Positions 23,588 to 34,319 of a DNA stretch of 64,000 nt are shown here, in pieces (position 1 is the first letter of the stretch; each line of letters starts with the position of its first letter). The DNA is taken from positions 576,983-640,982 of the forward strand of contig BFEA01000676.1 in NCBI GenBank assembly GCA_003427395.1. The letters run 5' to 3'. A model generated the notes under the pieces. That model saw only the letters and a program-made list of their open reading frames with translations. It searched no databases and had not been told where the DNA came from. This stretch comes from Chara braunii. Its lineage: Eukaryota; Streptophyta; Charophyceae; Charales; Characeae. The position numbers and the translations under genes were made by a program.

Positions 23588-24748
23588 GGCACTAAAAGAG
23601 AAGCGTCATGTGGCGCACTTTAAAGTGACCGTAGCTTTTCAGCCCAATACACCAGACAGTCGCCTGTGAAAATGGATGGCACGACGACGACGGTATTTTC
23701 ACTGGGTTACGCTGCCGAAATTTTGACTCGGCGGCAACCTTTTTCTTGAAGGGGAAGTGCTACCATTTCTTTGGCATGGCGGCAGCAACACTTTCAGGAG
23801 AAATGTTATGTTTTGGCATGGCAGCAGCGACACCGTCAGTGGCAAAGTGTTGCTCGATCAGCGACGAGGCAACGACAGTGTATCTGATGGGATCATGTTG
23901 TCGTAATTGGCGGTGGCGTGGACATTATTTTTGTTGGGGTTATGCTGTCTGGTTGGCGGCACTATTGTGAGGGAAAATACTGCGGATCTTCTGCATCACA
24001 GTGGAGCCGTTTATTTTTTGTGTGTCATCACAGTGGAGCCGTTTATTTTTTGTGTGTCATCTATGGATTATTTGGTATCGTCGACGATGGTGTGGGACTA
24101 CCCAGGACCACTTGGGCCCATCTTGGGACCCATTCGGACCAACTTGGGTTCCAGACGCAGTGATTGGAGGTAGCATGGACTTGCGTTTGGTTGGGGAAGT
24201 GTCATTGGAGGACGTGGTGCAGGGGGATTGTGTTGAGACAGTTTGGGACGTTGGAACCACGTGTAACTTATTGTGGGAACACCCTCCTAGAGGGCTTATC
24301 TCACTTCAGTTTTTTTTTTTTTTTTGGTCCAACCTTTGTACTTTTGAACAGTTGAGAAGGACGCGGAACGTGATTAAGGAGAAAGGACACAACTTGTGGA
24401 GTTGTGAGTCATATATTTCATGTTCAACGATGGTTATTTTCTTTTTTGATTGGCATATTACTCAGCTTTCTTGAGTGAGCCGATTCAAACTTCACTCAAG
24501 GTCAGTAGAATGACTCAAATTTATTTTCACACCTGTTTGAACCCACACTTTGATTGACCCTGTTCAATCGAATGTTCATTGAAAAGACAAAGAAAATGTG
24601 TGTTTGCATGTGAATGGTGAGGTCTGACTCGAGTATGGGATTGCATCGGTTTTCTCTTGTACTTGTTGTCTTTGCGTGTTGTGAAGGTAGGTAGAAGAAT
24701 GCTTGCAAAGGAGATTGATTATGGTTATTGGAGAGAAGGAAAAAAATT

Positions 24749-25269
24749 CAACGGAAAAAAATTCTAGAATGAAATAATCATTCTATAGTAAAATTACATT
24801 CTAAATTTAAAATTTTCATTCCATCTTTAAAAATGTCATTCTAATTTTAAAATTTTTCGTCTTACTTAAAAACTTTCCTTCCAACAATGGGGTATCCCTT
24901 CTTATTTGAGCTGCATGCTAGCGATGGAATGAAAGTGTGGACGAGTTCATGAAATATTTTAATTGGACTGTCATTCTAAGTAAGGATTTTCAGTCATAAA
25001 TTTGTTAATCCAATCTAAATTAGAAGATATTTCTTGTAGACGAATGAAAGTTTAATTAAAACATTTCATAAACTCGTCCATACTTTCATTCCATCTTGAA
25101 CAAATAGATGTAGTTGGAAGGGAAAGTTCATATTTAGACGGGATCTTATCAAATAAAACTAAAAATTTTAGAATTTGACGAACATTGGAATGATAATTTA
25201 TAAATATGAAGGATTTTTTTTTTATGGAATGTTTTTCAACTTTCATTTCTCGTAGGAATTTTTCTGTTG
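24749..25269. mobile_element. Foldback MITE, copy 1
   Basis: A 521-bp AT-rich element starting CAACGGAAAAAAATTC and ending GAATTTTTCTGTTG, inverted ends of about 14 bp. An inner segment (about 24925-24965) is the reverse complement of 25050-25090, so the element folds back on itself. Two more copies lie at 27228-27750 (inverted) and 41012-41531. The corresponding place in the other long repeat (about 56870) lacks it, which shows it is an insertion. No target duplication longer than two bases is clear. Confidence 0.85.
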
Positions 25270-26667
25270 TAGTTTTGTTTCTACCTTTCGCCTGTTTGTA
25301 TGTTAAAAGCATTTGTATCTTGAGGTGAATGATTCCAACGGGTACCGTGAAAAAAATTTTGTCAATATAATGAAGAATGAAGAATATAAAACTTAGTTTT
25401 TCTTGAGGTTCACCCGTTTTATCTCGAAGGACCTCATCTGTCTATACCTGTCTAAAAGACTCTCATTTTCTCTCCTTCAATTTTTTTTCGTCTAAGTTAC
25501 CCTGAACTTAGGAGGAAAAATAACTAATGAAATGTACTTGGGGTGGATATGTTCTCTCTCTAGGAAGATTCTGGAGTGGGGGTTCATTGTTTCAGGAAAC
25601 GACCTTGTTATCGACCCGGAGTAGACCATTCTACGGGGGGGTACTTTGCCGATTTGGTGGAGAACGTCCGACTTCTCATATCCGAGCGTTGTACTCGGAC
25701 GAGGAGGAGGAGTACCCCAGACAACTTCCTCGAGGGAGAGGCATACAACACTTCAAGCAATGCCCCTGATCAAGAACATTCGCAAAGCAGTTTGTCATCC
25801 AAAAAAATTGGAAATGGATGAAGACAGGTATGTGTGTCGAATCTTAGGTCGGCGATAGGCTAAAATGAATGACTTTGGCAGCGTGTCTCATCAAGTCAAA
25901 ACTGAGGCAGTATGATGACCTTGTCGGTTGCATCAATGTTATTGTCGAAAATCAACTCCTTGTTGGTGGTCGTAGGATTTTTGTGGAGTTCGACCCGCGG
26001 AGGTCGGATTTTATTTTGAACTTGTGTTATTGGATATATTGTATGATGATTCAAATTTTTCAGTTGTCATTTCATACTGAATATTTATTTCTATCGATTA
26101 CGGTCGATCCTTTTGATGGAATTATATGTGTGGTTGTTATAACTTTCGTTTGAATTTATGTCTAAGGGGGTAGGATTAATATTTATGGTTTCACACTTGG
26201 TTGAGATCGTCCTAGTTGACCGACGTCCGCTTCGTACTTAGAAGATCAACGCCCTAAGGAACGAACGACGTTCGTATCCTCTTGGCGATAACCAAGCGTA
26301 TCTATACTACATCAAATGAGCAAACGTCATCGGTTGACCTACCTCTGCAACTTCATATAAAAGTTTTCACACGTGGGTCAGTAGCTCGGTAGGGATACAC
26401 CCTTAAGGGTGGTGACAGCCCCTTAAGGAAGGAAAGTTTATGCCCCTCGGGAACCTATCCTGTCATAGGGGACTGTAGGATATACTGCTAGCGCACCCGG
26501 TTAGAGCGGTGAAGGGACGACACGACCCCGACCGTCTCGGCGGTCTGCATGATTGTTTTGCATCGTTCCCGAGTTGTCTCTTATTTTATTTTGTTTTACT
26601 CCTGCATGACATGGTCGGGAGGGCTCCGCACCTTCGCAAAAAGGCGGGAGCCGATGCGTTCGATAGC

Positions 26668-26815
26668 GTGGCCTCCTCGGACCCCTTCTTAGGCATTCAT
26701 CTAGTCATCCCACTGGGTCTCGACAGGGATGCCCCACGTAGCCTCTGTCACCCGTCCCCTCACCGTCACTCGCGATTCAACATCTCTATGCAAATGCATT
26801 TCGGTATTCGTTTTT
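26668..26815. repeat. Duplicated gag segment, right of LTR-like repeat
   Basis: Second copy of 22559-22688, starting two bases after the right end of the LTR-like repeat; a little longer because of a small insertion (CAAATG). Confidence 0.8.
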
Positions 26816-27227
26816 TGCCTTGTGACTTCTTTCTCCCCGAGACGTTGATCCGACCCCTTCTCATCTCTATCCCTTACACCCACTGGCTCTGCCACCCCTC
26901 TTGTTTCCCTACTCAACTTCATTCCTGGTTTTGCTTCCCCTTTTACCGTTGCAATGTCCAACAACTCAGACAATTTTGAGTCCTTAGACTTTAACTCACT
27001 CCCCATGCACCCTATCGTTTTTCACTACTCTCGTTCCTCGCTAGTGTCACTGTTGTTTTCTTCCTCTTCTTTATTATCGCTGCTTTCTTCCGATTTTCCT
27101 TCCTCCTTACATCTCTGGCCCCCTTGAGCGAGGGGTCTAACCCACTCCCTTGTCCTTGAAGTAATGATATCACGATCCCATTCCACAACGATGGCTCCAC
27201 AAAGATCTCCAAGGTAACTCTAAGATA
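26668..27227 (-). pseudogene. Gypsy gag N-terminal fragment
   Basis: Minus-strand 27006-26701 reads SKLSELLDIATVKGEAKPG and then a charged stretch ending TEATWGIPVETQW. The second part overlaps the gag segment at 22559-22688. Upstream (27227-27012) is a lysine-rich stretch. It is the piece of gag on the far side of the 3.9-kb repeat. It carries single stops and shows no full domain. Confidence 0.55.
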
Positions 27228-27750
27228 CAGCAGAAAAATTCCCACGAGAAATAAAAGTTGAAAAAATATACCATAAAAAAACAATATTTCATATTTATTA
27301 TTTATAAATTAGCATTCCAATGTTCGTCCAATTCTAAAATTTCAAGTTTTATTCGATAAGTTCTCATCTAAATATAAGTTTTCCCTTCCATCTATCTGTT
27401 CAAAATGGAATGAAAATCAGGACGAGTTTATAAAATATTTTAATTAAAATTTCTATCTACTACAACAAGTATCTTCTAATTTAGATTGGATTAACCTACT
27501 TATGACTGAAAATCCTTACTTAGAATGACAGCCCAATTAAAACATTTCATAAACTTTTTCAGACCTTCATTCCATCTCTAGCATGCAGTTCAAATAAGAA
27601 GGGATACCCTATTCTTGGAATGAAAGTTAGCAAGTAAGATGAAAAATTTTAAAATTGCAATAACATTTTTAAAGATGAAATAAAAATTTGAAATTGAGAT
27701 TATAATTTTACTATAGAATGATTATTTAATTTTGGAATTTTTTTTCGTTG
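27228..27750. mobile_element. Foldback MITE, copy 2 (inverted)
   Basis: A 523-bp reverse-complement copy of 24749-25269, with ends CAGCAGAAAAATTC and TTTTTTCGTTG. The flanks end and start with TA (GATA before, TATA after), which would fit a 2-3-bp target duplication but is too short to prove it. It splits the gypsy leader-gag region. Confidence 0.85.
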
Positions 27751-28329
27751 TATAAAACTGCCTCCTTTGAGGTTCCTTCGGACACCGCGTGCTCCCTCTG
27801 TATTCTTCTAGATTTCGTCCACACGAAGCTGCCCCTAAGGGTTACCGTCCCGCCTTCCAGCCTTCTCCAATCGGGAATTTCCCCGTTCCTAGGAAATAGA
27901 ATACAAATCGTTTGGTTGACAAGCCACGACCAAACGAAACGTCTTAGGGTCTGCTTAAAAAACATCATTCATCTTATGACACGTTTTGCTGCACACCAAA
28001 AACTCTCATGTACCGGTAATCCCTTCCTCCCTCGCAATCTCTCTCCGAATCGAGGGATATCCTTTGTCGTATCCGATCCGCTATTGCTTCGAACGACACT
28101 CGGTTATCCACACAATAGGTGAAATACCAGTGAAGGGACCGAAAGGACAACCCCGGTTGACCCCCCGCTCTATCGACCTGACAACCCTCTCGTAAATGGT
28201 TGCCTCCTTGCACACTCTCCTATATACGTATGGCAAAAAAACGGTTTTTCCACAGCCAGTGACTCATGGATGCTCCTCGTCTCAAGCACAATTTACATGA
28301 AAGGGTATCGGAAGGCGGTGCTGAAGAGG
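27751..28329 (-). pseudogene. Gypsy leader/gag fragment
   Basis: Two minus-strand readings (28213-27974 and 27968-27726) with stretches such as VSFEAIADRIRQRISLDSERD and NGEIPDWRRLEGG. They keep the codon-like texture and orientation of the neighbouring gag pieces, but I cannot name a domain. Assignment to the gypsy element rests on position and strand. Confidence 0.4.
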
Positions 28330-29019
28330 CTATGAATCCCCCGCGGTCATGATGACGGGGTCAAACTCGGACTGCGGTTCGGATCCCAACCGCAGGCCAA
28401 GGGCCCTCCGGTTGGCGCGACTGAGATTTTCACATATTTTTAAAAAATAAATTAATACACCAAACCAAAACAAAAAATATGGTGTTGTAGGATTTGAAAA
28501 CACCTACATCCCTATATTTTTTGCTGTGAATTCTGAAGTGCTTCTTTATTTTTTAAAAATAGAAAACCAGAAAACAAGTATTTTACTCAAAAGAGACGTA
28601 ATAAAAAAAAGGATTTTTTTATTTTTCATGTGGGTGTGTGTGGGTGTGTAGGTGTGTGGGTGTGTAGGTGTATAGGTGTGTGGGTGTGTAGGTGTGTGGG
28701 TGTGTGGGTGTGCGGGTGTGTGGGTGTGTGGGTGTGTGGGTGTGGGTATGTGTGAGCATGTACAGGGGGGGAAGGGTGACCTCTCCCCACCAATCAATTT
28801 ATCATTTAGAAAAGAAAAAAAAAAGTAAAAAAAAAAAAAAAAAAACAGCGGGTTCGGACCCCGCGCGTGTGTGTGTGTGTGTGCGGGGGGAAAGGGCGAC
28901 CACTTCCCCAGCAATCAATCAATCAATCAATCAATCCAAAAAAAAAAAAAAGTAAAAAAAAAAAAACAGCAGTTTCCACCCTCGTCAACGTGCGCAAGTG
29001 TGTCTGTGTGTGTGCGTGT

Positions 29020-29069
<50 letters not shown>

Positions 29070-29088
29070 GGGGTCCCGCCCCTCGCCC

Positions 29089-29138
<50 letters not shown>

Positions 29139-29139
29139 G

Positions 29140-29178
<39 letters not shown>

Positions 29179-29595
29179 TTATCAACAAATCAAAAAAAAA
29201 TAAAAAAATCAACCAATCAATTAATCAACCAATCAATCAATCAATCAACCAATCAATCAATCAATTAAAAAAAAAAAGAGTAAAACAAAAAAAATAGCGG
29301 GTTTTTCAACAGAGAGAATAAATGGAAAAAACAAAAATAGGGGCCCACAATTTTTTTCTCCCCCCTCTAAAAACCCCCTGTCTGGAACCCCCCATTTTTT
29401 TTTTATTTTTTTTATGGGGGGGTGGGACCCGGGTCCCACTACCCGAATCCCGACCCCGATTGTCAATACCCCCGTCCCCTCGGCCGCAGCGGGCCGATTT
29501 CGGTTGCGGTCGTGGTTATCATGACTGCGACCCCGCGGCCCTGACCGTGGGTCGCGGTCGAGACCGCCATGACCCTGGCCGCTAGGGATACATAG
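28330..29595. mobile_element. hAT-like non-autonomous transposon filled with microsatellites
   Basis: The 1266-bp element begins CTATGAATCCCCC and ends GGGATACATAG, the same ends as the element at 9655. It is flanked by the perfect 8-bp direct repeat TGAAGAGG (28322-28329, 29596-29603). GC-rich subterminal blocks with GCGGTC and CCGCGGCC words are at 28340-28420 and 29470-29590. The interior has a hairpin at about 28478-28525, GGTGTGT repeats, TG repeats and AATC repeats. No transposase. It interrupts the gypsy leader. Confidence 0.85.
28629..29270. repeat. Microsatellite cluster (GTGTGG, TG, AATC)
   Basis: 28629-28750 is GTGTGG/GTGTAG-type repeats, 28865-28882 and 29000-29063 are TG repeats, and 28913-28936 and 29090-29270 are CAAT repeats. 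They are separated by three A-runs. The block order TG tract, GGGG, CCAC, CAAT tract, A-run occurs three times, so the cluster seems to have grown by duplication of that whole module. Confidence 0.9.
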
Positions 29596-31550
29596 TGAAG
29601 AGGCGTTTCCTCAAAGATGCTCCTAAACACGAGCTTCACACGATTTTCCCAATGATCTTACCGAACACACCTCAAGACCCAATGGACGATGAAATCAACC
29701 CAAGCCCCTTGGTTCAACTATACGGTCCCTTCGGGTCGTACTTCTGCTTAGCGGGCTCTTCTACTGTTCTGAGGTCTAGGTCTGCTCCACTGATCTCCTT
29801 CCCAAATTCCTACCGCAAATCGAGCCCAAAGAAACGTCTCTTTTCAAGTTGGATACCCCTTTCGTAACCAACCAAATATATTTTGGTGCAATGGTCCAAC
29901 GGAACGCAAAAGTTCTCCCTCTCCTTGCGGATATCGTCCCTTTCGATTCTAATTCTATCGTTCTCTGTCTCCTCAATGATCCTAACCATGCCCTATCGCT
30001 ACCTTGTCTCCACTTGCCTTTGCACGATCTCCTCCATAATCATCACCAATAGGCCGGCGTTTGACATCCACCTCGGACATAGGTTCAGAAACCTATTGCG
30101 TAAAAATACATGAGCCCGTAACTTCCTAGTTGTTCTTTTTAAAACTGTGAGTGACCGACCTCCTCTTCCCAACTACGGGGAAATTTCCCCTTGGTCCAAC
30201 CCTTCCTCCACATAAACTTCATAAAGTGCTATATCGAACTTAAAGTCCCCAGTCCATAGGAAAAAAGTGTAACACCACACGTCCACCCTTTGTAACTACC
30301 CACACTGATGCCTGTTGGTTCCACCTCTAGCACTCTCAGGCTCATAGGCCCTTATAGGCTCTGAGAAACCACCCCTACTTTGGAAGAAGAAGGGGCTTGT
30401 GAGTCCAGTGAGATCAAATAGACCAGAGGAGGAACGTCGTCTCACCAGGCTACCTCTCTGTCCTCCTCCGTTGAGTGGTTCTCTTGCTTCCAAGTATAGC
30501 GGCTAGCCGCAGGCTCAAGTTATCCCCGAGGAGAGGTGGCAACCCTCACCACGGAGTCGGACCATAATCACACACTTGCACCTAACGTTTCTAACTGAAC
30601 CTGAAATTAAAGGTTATCAATATCCGTAATCCAAGTCCCAATAGTCCCTAAGCTCCGAATCCGAGAAATCGGCAAAACACTGGTCGATTCAAGACTCAGC
30701 CTCCGATTCTTCGCCCGTTATACTCTCAACTTCCCTAGCGTCTTCCCTTTGTGAGTCCTCCTCTCGAGTCGATTCCTCTCTCCTTCCTTTTTCGACTCGG
30801 GTTGAGGGACCTTAATTCTATATTCGGCCTTAGGATAGTGCCCCTCTCGTCCAGGTTAGGAACAACCCTTCCTAGCGGATCCCTTCCCTCTCTCAAATGC
30901 TCAATTCCTACGGGCCTCGTCGTCGATCCCTGACGGTCGATAACAATAAGTAAAACTCCTTTCCTTGGAATTAACCCCCTAGAGTCCAAGACAAAAGGTA
31001 TCCCCCATTCCCGCCGAACTGTCCTTACTTCAAAGCTATTAGTATCCTCCCCACGTGCCGATCCCTTGACCCGATTTTTCTGAGTGACCACCTCCTCTCT
31101 TCTTTTGTTAATTTTTACCCTCATTCGAACCACACAACAGAATAGTAAAATTTTTTACCCTCTTATTTTTCTTTGAAAAAAAAAAAACACCGAAAACATT
31201 ATCCAGTGGCATTCTGACCTGAATTCTTGAAGTCGCAAGCAAGGCCGGCGCGCACCTTCCCTCCTTACAGTGCTTACACCCCACCCAAGGATCACCCCAA
31301 CAACAGAAAATTCTTTCCTGGAGAGCAGCCGCTGAACGTTCTCAAAACCTTCAAGGTCGAGTACCACCTCTAAAACCGATAGCCCAAGAGGAACACCGAA
31401 ACTCGCGTCGTGTAGATCCTGGAGTAACAAAGGTCGAGGCCGAAAAAGGAATTGGCAGAAGTCCGAGTACCATAGCTTCCAGTCGTTGCATGTCACGCTC
31501 CTCTTTAGTCTATCGTCCCTTGGGCCAGCCAAATCTGCTAGAGGAAGCCC
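29596..31550 (-). pseudogene. Gypsy leader and gag start region, broken
   Basis: Between the primer-binding site and the hAT-like element, minus-strand readings run 31532-31155 (MAGPRDDRLKRS, DLHDASFGVPLGLSVLEVVLD), 31133-30735 (arginine- and glutamate-rich) and 29976-29776. I cannot assign a domain. The position directly after a primer-binding site is that of an LTR element's leader and first ORF. Elements of the Tat/Ogre kind carry an extra ORF before gag, one possible explanation for the length. Confidence 0.45.
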
Positions 31551-31568
31551 TCCCCGGCAACGGCACCA
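31551..31568 (-). promoter_or_regulatory. Primer-binding site of gypsy element (tRNA-Asp type)
   Basis: Plus strand TCCCCGGCAACGGCACCA; read on the minus strand it is TGGTGCCGTTGCCGGGGA, complementary to a tRNA 3' end. Many plant gypsy elements use TGGCGCCGTTGCCGGGGA. This copy differs by one base, while 60923-60940 matches it fully. Three bases separate it from the LTR edge at 31572. Confidence 0.85.
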
Positions 31569-31571
31569 ATC

Positions 31572-32224
31572 TGTCTATCAAGGAATTGTCTGCTACAAGC
31601 TTATGTGGCCACCCTTTCCCGACTGGCTCGCGGCCCAGTGCCATGAAAGTCTAAGAGCATGAGACACAACCCAGGTTATACGAGACCCTAGCTCAGCAAG
31701 GGCGAGGAACTTAGTCGGACCTCGTCCAACATCCGGGATAGCTAGAAAGCATGTCGCTCAGCTTGACAGCCGAGGAATAGCACTAGAGCACAAAAGGGAA
31801 ATTTTGTGCATATGAAAAACAATGCTTCAGCAAACTCGGGAACTCAAGCCGACCCGGCGAGACCCTCATACCTTGAACCAGCATTCAAGAACTCGGTCAA
31901 AGAAACTCAGTTCGAAGTAAGAATTAAGGGACTCGGTCCGGGGTGACAGGAAGCAGGATTAAGGCACTCAGTTCAACGTGGAACGGCCCACCATCATGGC
32001 CAGCTCCTCGCCATATGTTTTACCATGGCAGCAGGTCCTCCGAACCTCGGATCGCCCGTTCCTGAAGGCTGACAAGTTGCAAAAACAAGCTCACATGGAG
32101 AGCTCATTTTTTTGCGTCGGGGCTCCTCGCCCACTCGCCCCACCTTCCCTCATTGTTGGGCCTTTCGGCGCCCTCCCGCAACTAGGCCGCTAGTGTACTC
32201 CATAGTTGCATTGACCCACCCTCA
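31572..32224 (-). repeat. Inner end of the gypsy 5' LTR
   Basis: The LTR should begin (on the plus strand) with TG just after the primer-binding site, and TGTCTATCAAGG at 31572 fits. The sequence to the TC tract has no coding content. The outer end could not be set because no second LTR was found for comparison. Confidence 0.5.
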
Positions 32225-32229
32225 TTCTT

Positions 32230-32230
<1 letters not shown>

Positions 32231-32274
<44 letters not shown>
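32231..32274. repeat. TC microsatellite
   Basis: About 22 TC units, then CACAC. Simple repeat. Confidence 0.95.
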
Positions 32275-32279
<5 letters not shown>

Positions 32280-32524
32280 CACACACTCACTCTTTATCTC
32301 TTTGTCTCTCTCAATCCACGAGCTACTTACTCACCGCCGCCTAGCTCAATATTTTTTAACAAACCCGTCCGCTTCCGACAGGCTCGCTGACAGTGTCTCG
32401 AGTGCATTCGGTAGAACAGATGGCGTGACTGCTTCCTTAGGTGCCTTCTCTTCCTCACTCTTACTGCTGTCCGCGCATCATTCGCCCCCCCCCCCGAGCG
32501 CTATCGCTCTGTTTGTTCCTATCG

Positions 32525-33150
32525 TGGCTGGAACACAACCGACTCTCTCACCAACGTGTTGGCTTCGTTCGCTACTCGAGGTGGCCGATTCCCCCTCCAA
32601 CGCGTGTGCTTCGTTCGCTGCTTGAACGTGGCTGATTCTCCCACCAACGTGCGTGCTTCGTTCATGGTTGATTCTCCGGCCAGTCCATTCGCTGCTCGAA
32701 CGTGGCTGATTCCCCCACCAACATGCATGCTTCGTCTGCTGTTTGAACGTGGATGATTCCCCCACCAACGTGTGTGCTTCTTCGTTGCTCTAACATGGTT
32801 GATTCCCTCTCCAACCTAGGTGCTTCGTCCGCTGCTCGAACGTGGTTGATTCCCACCAACGTGCGTGGTTCGTTCGTTGCTCGAACGTGGCTGATTCCCC
32901 CACCAACCTGCATGCTTCGTTCGTTGCTAGAATGTGGCTGATTCCCCCACCAACGTGCATGATCCGTTCGTTGCTCCAACGCGCCGGTTCTCCCACCACC
33001 TTGCGTGCTCCATGCACTGTTCGAACGCCCCGATTCTCCCACCACTGTGTGTGCTCCGTTCGCTGTTCGAACGCTCCAATTCTCCCACCACCGTCCGTGC
33101 TCTAGCCGATGTTGATTCTCCCCCCAACGTGCATGCTCCGCTTTCCCTGA
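32525..33150. repeat. 47-bp minisatellite
   Basis: About 12 diverged units of the type TGGCTGATTCCCCCACCAAC-GTGCNTGCTTCGTTCGTTGCTCGAACG. The sequence GAACG at unit ends and CCCACCAACGTGC in the middle are best kept. All long readings here on both strands (for example 33186-32662) are by-products of the repeat. The last three units (32980-33110) form a sub-family with CGGTTCTCCCACCACC. Confidence 0.9.
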
Positions 33151-34319
33151 GCGCTCCGCCCGATGATTGAACCCGACTGCCCCCAACCCTGCTCCCTTTC
33201 TCTCTCACTCTCCTTGGCGGAGTCTTCTGTCGCTCTCTCTTCCCCACTCTTGCTCGGATATTGGCCTGGTATCGAGCGCGATCGAAACCTTTCGAGCGCT
33301 CCAAACGTCTCTTTTTTCTCCCTACTCCCTCTTCTATACTCATTCCCAGGCTACGAAACACCCGTGGACGTATTCATGTTCGTGGCCGCGGCAGGCCTCG
33401 AGCACACCGCGGACATGAATTTACCCGATTTTTTCCTTAATGAAATAATGGGTAAAAGAAATATATATATATATATATATAAATGGGGTTGTAGCCTGTA
33501 GGGATTTTCAAGCCCTACAACCCCATATGTTTGTTTATTGAAATAGATAATTTGATAGAATTATAAAAAATAAAAAACAGAAAAGGTGGAAAAAATAAAT
33601 TAAAAAATAAATTTAAAAAAAAGTTTTTTTTTTAGAGGGGATTTTTGGTTGGCAGTTCTTTGTATTTTTCGCTTTTACCGTTTTACGTTTTTTTTTTTTT
33701 TTTTTTTTGGTTGTGTAATAAGGAAANAATCAAGGAATGGAAAAAAAAAAGTATTTTTTTTTTTTCGGGGCCTATAAATATTTGTGTTTGAACGTTGTTG
33801 GAGGAAACACCCTTACAACAGTATTTGCTCATGATTTTGCATTTGATGAAGTATCGATACGGTTACCGTACTGGGGACAGTCTAGAGTGAAAAGTGAGAA
33901 TTTTTGACATGACACCGTGGAGCAAACTTCTCGACCATTGAGGCCGAGGTTGCTAGGTGACCATACATGGTGATACATGTACAATAACAGGTAAGGGTTA
34001 GTAAAGATTAAAAGTCTTCAGGCACAAGGGCCAAAGAGTTGGAAGAAAACAAGAAAGGTCGCGCGGGATGCGACGACCACAATCCAAAACCATTAAAGGA
34101 TCAGGCGGTAAGGCAAAAATGAATTAAAATGAGTGACGAGGCGTCTGACCGGCAGGTATGGGAAAGTCGGTCGGCCACGCCTCCGTACAATCCAAAGACA
34201 ACTAAAAACTTAATATAACCCCGGCCATGCGGTCGGGACAGCCAAAGGAAACACACTGCCTACCATAATAGGTATCGACAGTCAGTACCTCTATTCTTAC
34301 TCATATGTCGTGAGGAGGG
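33151..34319. other. Unassigned AT-rich DNA with a hairpin and one N
   Basis: A TA microsatellite (about 33460-33481) leads into an inverted repeat ATGGGGTTGTAG (33484) and CTACAACCCCAT (33516). It resembles the hairpin at about 28478-28525 (GGTGTTGTAGG..CACCTACATCCC), so both may be ends of a related foldback element. Poly(A) and poly(T) runs and one N (33727) follow. No coding region was accepted. Confidence 0.5.

Larger units (their letters stand above)
22759..26665 (+). repeat. LTR-like, hairpin-rich long repeat, copy 1
   Basis: A 3.9-kb sequence repeated at 53309-58553 in the same orientation, with recognisable but divergent matches along its length. Its right end, read on the minus strand, begins TATCGAACGCATCGG, close to the TGTCGAGCGCATCGG that starts the LTR beside the primer-binding site at 60923. 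About 390 bp inward from there also match that LTR. So its right end is an LTR terminus, and the whole is probably a long, solo LTR. It holds palindromes (CGGCT..AGCCG at 22811, CTCCTATCA..TGATAGGAG near 23192, AGCTCC-TTTT-GGAGCT near 23300), a tRNA-like stretch and a MITE. Confidence 0.6.
9396..31568 (-). mobile_element. Ty3/gypsy-type LTR retrotransposon, decayed and split by five insertions
   Basis: On the minus strand the order is primer-binding site (31551-31568), leader and gag (to 20566), protease (14290-14018), RT, RNase H, integrase finger, integrase core and integrase tail (to 9396). RNase H before integrase places it with Ty3/gypsy. The nested insertions are 28330-29595, 27228-27750, about 22759-26665, 14304-20552 and 9655-10633, about 12.9 kb in all. 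Removing them leaves about 9.2 kb. That all pieces belong to one copy is an inference from shared strand, order and the perfect rejoining of gag and protease across the Penelope insertion. No 3' LTR was recognised. Confidence 0.7.

Noticed and set aside
22171-23669. Plus-strand readings up to 153 codons
   Set aside because: They are antisense to gypsy gag or lie in hairpin-rich repeat; composition is arginine- and proline-rich, as expected for antisense.
28867-29297. Plus-strand readings of SINQSINQ and VCVCVC repeats
   Set aside because: They are translations of CAAT and TG microsatellites in all frames.
32478-33361. Several 60-174-codon readings on both strands with repeated words such as HVGGGISHV
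   Set aside because: They are by-products of the 47-bp minisatellite; unit lengths vary and break the frames.
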